The notes under the pieces were generated by a model. The model was not told where the DNA came from. It saw only the letters and a program-made list of their open reading frames with translations, and searched no databases. Below are positions 5,013 to 6,239 of a DNA stretch of 6,239 nucleotides, piece by piece. The position numbers were made by a program, and so were the translations under genes. Numbering within the stretch: position 1 is the stretch's first letter; every line of letters starts with the position of its first letter. Source of the DNA: Verrucomicrobia bacterium TMED44 (GTDB taxonomy: Bacteria > Verrucomicrobiota > Verrucomicrobiia > Opitutales > Seribacteraceae); NCBI GenBank assembly GCA_002168015.1, contig NHCX01000015.1, positions 13,979-20,217 on the forward strand, in the 5' to 3' direction.

Positions 5013-6239
5013 TTAAGAATTTTTGGGTGTAGAAGAAATCTTCTGATTTAGCCTGCCAATTTTCATTTCAAGTCCTTCGAGCTTTTTGGCCAACTTTTTG
5101 TTTTTTAATGAGAAGTGTCCGATGAGCATTAGAATGCCGAATGAAATTAATGCAATTTTACCAAAAGGAATGGGTCCCCATGATTTATTCCAGGCTACAT
5201 ACATGGCGGCAGTACCCATAACTCCCAAAGATACTAGCATAAAAATATTCCATATTACCCGTGATAATCCTTGAGGTCGCTCGCGACCAAGGACCTGTAA
5301 GTTATTCATCAGTAAAAAGAAGCTTAGGTATGCGACTGGAATTAAAGTAAAGCCAAGAATAGATGTAGGAACTGCGAGCCAAAATGCGGCATCCTGCCAA
5401 AAGAATGGTCCGAGCACTCCAAGTCCCGCTAGAAGTGCTCCACCCAGGAAAGGAGACCCGCTATGTGGTTTTCCGAGCACTTCGCAAATGGCATGTCCGT
5501 TGATTGTCATCAAAATAATGATGGTTGAGAGGGCCATTCCTAACACGCCAATTCCAAATACATAATGCGAAAAAGCTTTGCTTTCAAAAAGTGATTCTAG
5601 TGATTCAGCGAGATTGAAGGCGTCGCGTTTTACCAACATGGCAGCAAGTTCTCTATCAGCGGTGGGGAGAGATTCTATAACCGCATCTTGCTGGATTGGT
5701 GCGAGAGCTTCATAGTCTGCCTTGTCCCATTCTAAATGAGCACGAGCAGTGGCTAGCTCCAGAAAACCTTTTTCAAGATTAGCATGGATTTGTCCGTTAT
5801 TGTCGTAAGCAGATTCAGGTTGCCCATGAAATCGCGTTCCTGCCGCAATTACCACACAGCTAGTGGCCACGATGTAAGGGATAAGCAAAGCTGTCCATAG
5901 ATCAAACTTGGCAAGACCTCGATGTTCACGCCCCCACTTTCTTCTCAGCAATACAAAAGGCATGAAGAAAGTCATATTAATTCCGACGGCTGTGGCAGCC
6001 GCTGAAATCATCACATCTTGTTGTAATCCAATGATCTTGGTTTCCCAAAAGCTTCTGTATTCTCCCGTTTTCTCCAGAAAAGGTAGATAGATGTCTGCGG
6101 GTTGTGTAAGAAGAGAAAAATTAGGAATAAATCCGCTCAAAATTTTCCCCCAGTCCGCATCGCCGCTTGCACTCAATTTTATCACAACCCCAAAAAAGGA
6201 AATAACTACAATGCCAACCATAATCTTGAGAACCCAGTC
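5013..6239 (-). CDS. Nramp-like divalent metal transporter (N-terminal part outside window)
   Basis: The frame stays open to the window edge, encoding DWVLKI before the first in-window methionine (6221), so that methionine is internal and the N-terminal helices are missing. Numbering here starts at it. Hydrophobic segments lie near 2-17, 69-92, 107-128, 218-249, 257-275, 279-305, 322-344 and 352-371. FDLWTALLIPYIVA (106-119) and VFGIGVLGMALST (221-233) align by eye with helices 7 and 8 of MntH, which supports the Nramp fold. The helix 6 Met-Pro-His motif of Mn/Fe transporters is not seen; the equivalent stretch reads GINMTFFMPF (80-89). A charged, helical insertion of roughly 60-65 residues lies within 129-216 between helices 7 and 8. 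The tail (372-402) is lysine-rich with a leucine/isoleucine heptad pattern, possibly a coiled coil. The DPGN motif of helix 1 cannot be checked. Inner-membrane metal uptake is likely; substrate unknown. Confidence 0.8.
   Translation of the reverse strand, partial: DWVLKIMVGIVVISFFGVVIKLSASGDADWGKILSGFIPNFSLLTQPADIYLPFLEKTGEYRSFWETKIIGLQQDVMISAAATAVGINMTFFMPFVLLRRKWGREHRGLAKFDLWTALLIPYIVATSCVVIAAGTRFHGQPESAYDNNGQIHANLEKGFLELATARAHLEWDKADYEALAPIQQDAVIESLPTADRELAAMLVKRDAFNLAESLESLFESKAFSHYVFGIGVLGMALSTIIILMTINGHAICEVLGKPHSGSPFLGGALLAGLGVLGPFFWQDAAFWLAVPTSILGFTLIPVAYLSFFLLMNNLQVLGRERPQGLSRVIWNIFMLVSLGVMGTAAMYVAWNKSWGPIPFGKIALISFGILMLIGHFSLKNKKLAKKLEGLEMKIGRLNQKISSTPKNS

Noticed and set aside
5031..5044. 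AGAAGA-AA-TCTTCT palindrome at the end of the transporter gene, considered as a terminator between the convergent genes
   Set aside because: It is coding sequence, with a 2-base loop that is too tight and no following T-tract in either direction.
5086..6090. Plus-strand frames opposite the transporter (5086-5274 and 5908-6090)
   Set aside because: Both are antisense to a clear membrane-protein frame and have no supporting motif.

Overview
This is a chromosomal window of moderate to low G+C. It carries a conserved MoxR/DUF58/BatA-type operon, two small uncharacterised genes and part of a membrane transporter. No mobile element, CRISPR array, rRNA or tRNA is visible. The combination suggests a Gram-negative bacterium of the Planctomycetes-Verrucomicrobia group, most plausibly Verrucomicrobiota. 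The pointers are a long BatA-like protein with VWA and amidotransferase-like regions, a divergent Nramp-like transporter, and start codons with almost no Shine-Dalgarno sequence. This assignment is inferred from gene style, not proven.

Positions 1-3881 (minus strand) hold three tightly packed genes read from right to left: a MoxR AAA+ ATPase (3881-2826), a soluble DUF58/VWA protein (2820-1921) and a membrane-anchored BatA-like VWA protein (1915 to beyond position 1, its extreme C-terminus missing). Each gap is only 5 bp, so the three are almost certainly co-transcribed. MoxR ATPases work with VWA partners as chaperone or activation machines. Here the ATPase would act with the cytoplasmic VWA protein and a membrane VWA protein whose metal sites both look intact.

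Positions 3882-4677 are mainly AT-rich intergenic DNA around one small plus-strand gene (4119-4328, possible extension to 4095), which resembles DUF1737 proteins. The divergent gap 3882-4118 contains a GTGTCA/TGACAC dyad and weak promoter-like boxes. A strong intrinsic terminator lies at 4461-4497. A 10-codon open frame (4440-4472) runs into the 5' arm of that terminator and stops in its loop.

Positions 4678-5007 (plus) encode a small exported protein with a proline-rich linker. Its promoter-like boxes would put transcription start only a few bases ahead of the ATG. It converges, with a 5-bp gap, on a gene at 5013-6239 (minus) for an Nramp-like transporter whose N-terminal part lies beyond the window. 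This transporter lacks the recognisable metal-site Met-Pro-His motif and carries a long soluble insertion, so its substrate may not be the usual Mn/Fe.

No clearly new multi-gene system is present. The best leads are the divergent transporter, the mini-ORF/terminator arrangement and the two small uncharacterised proteins.
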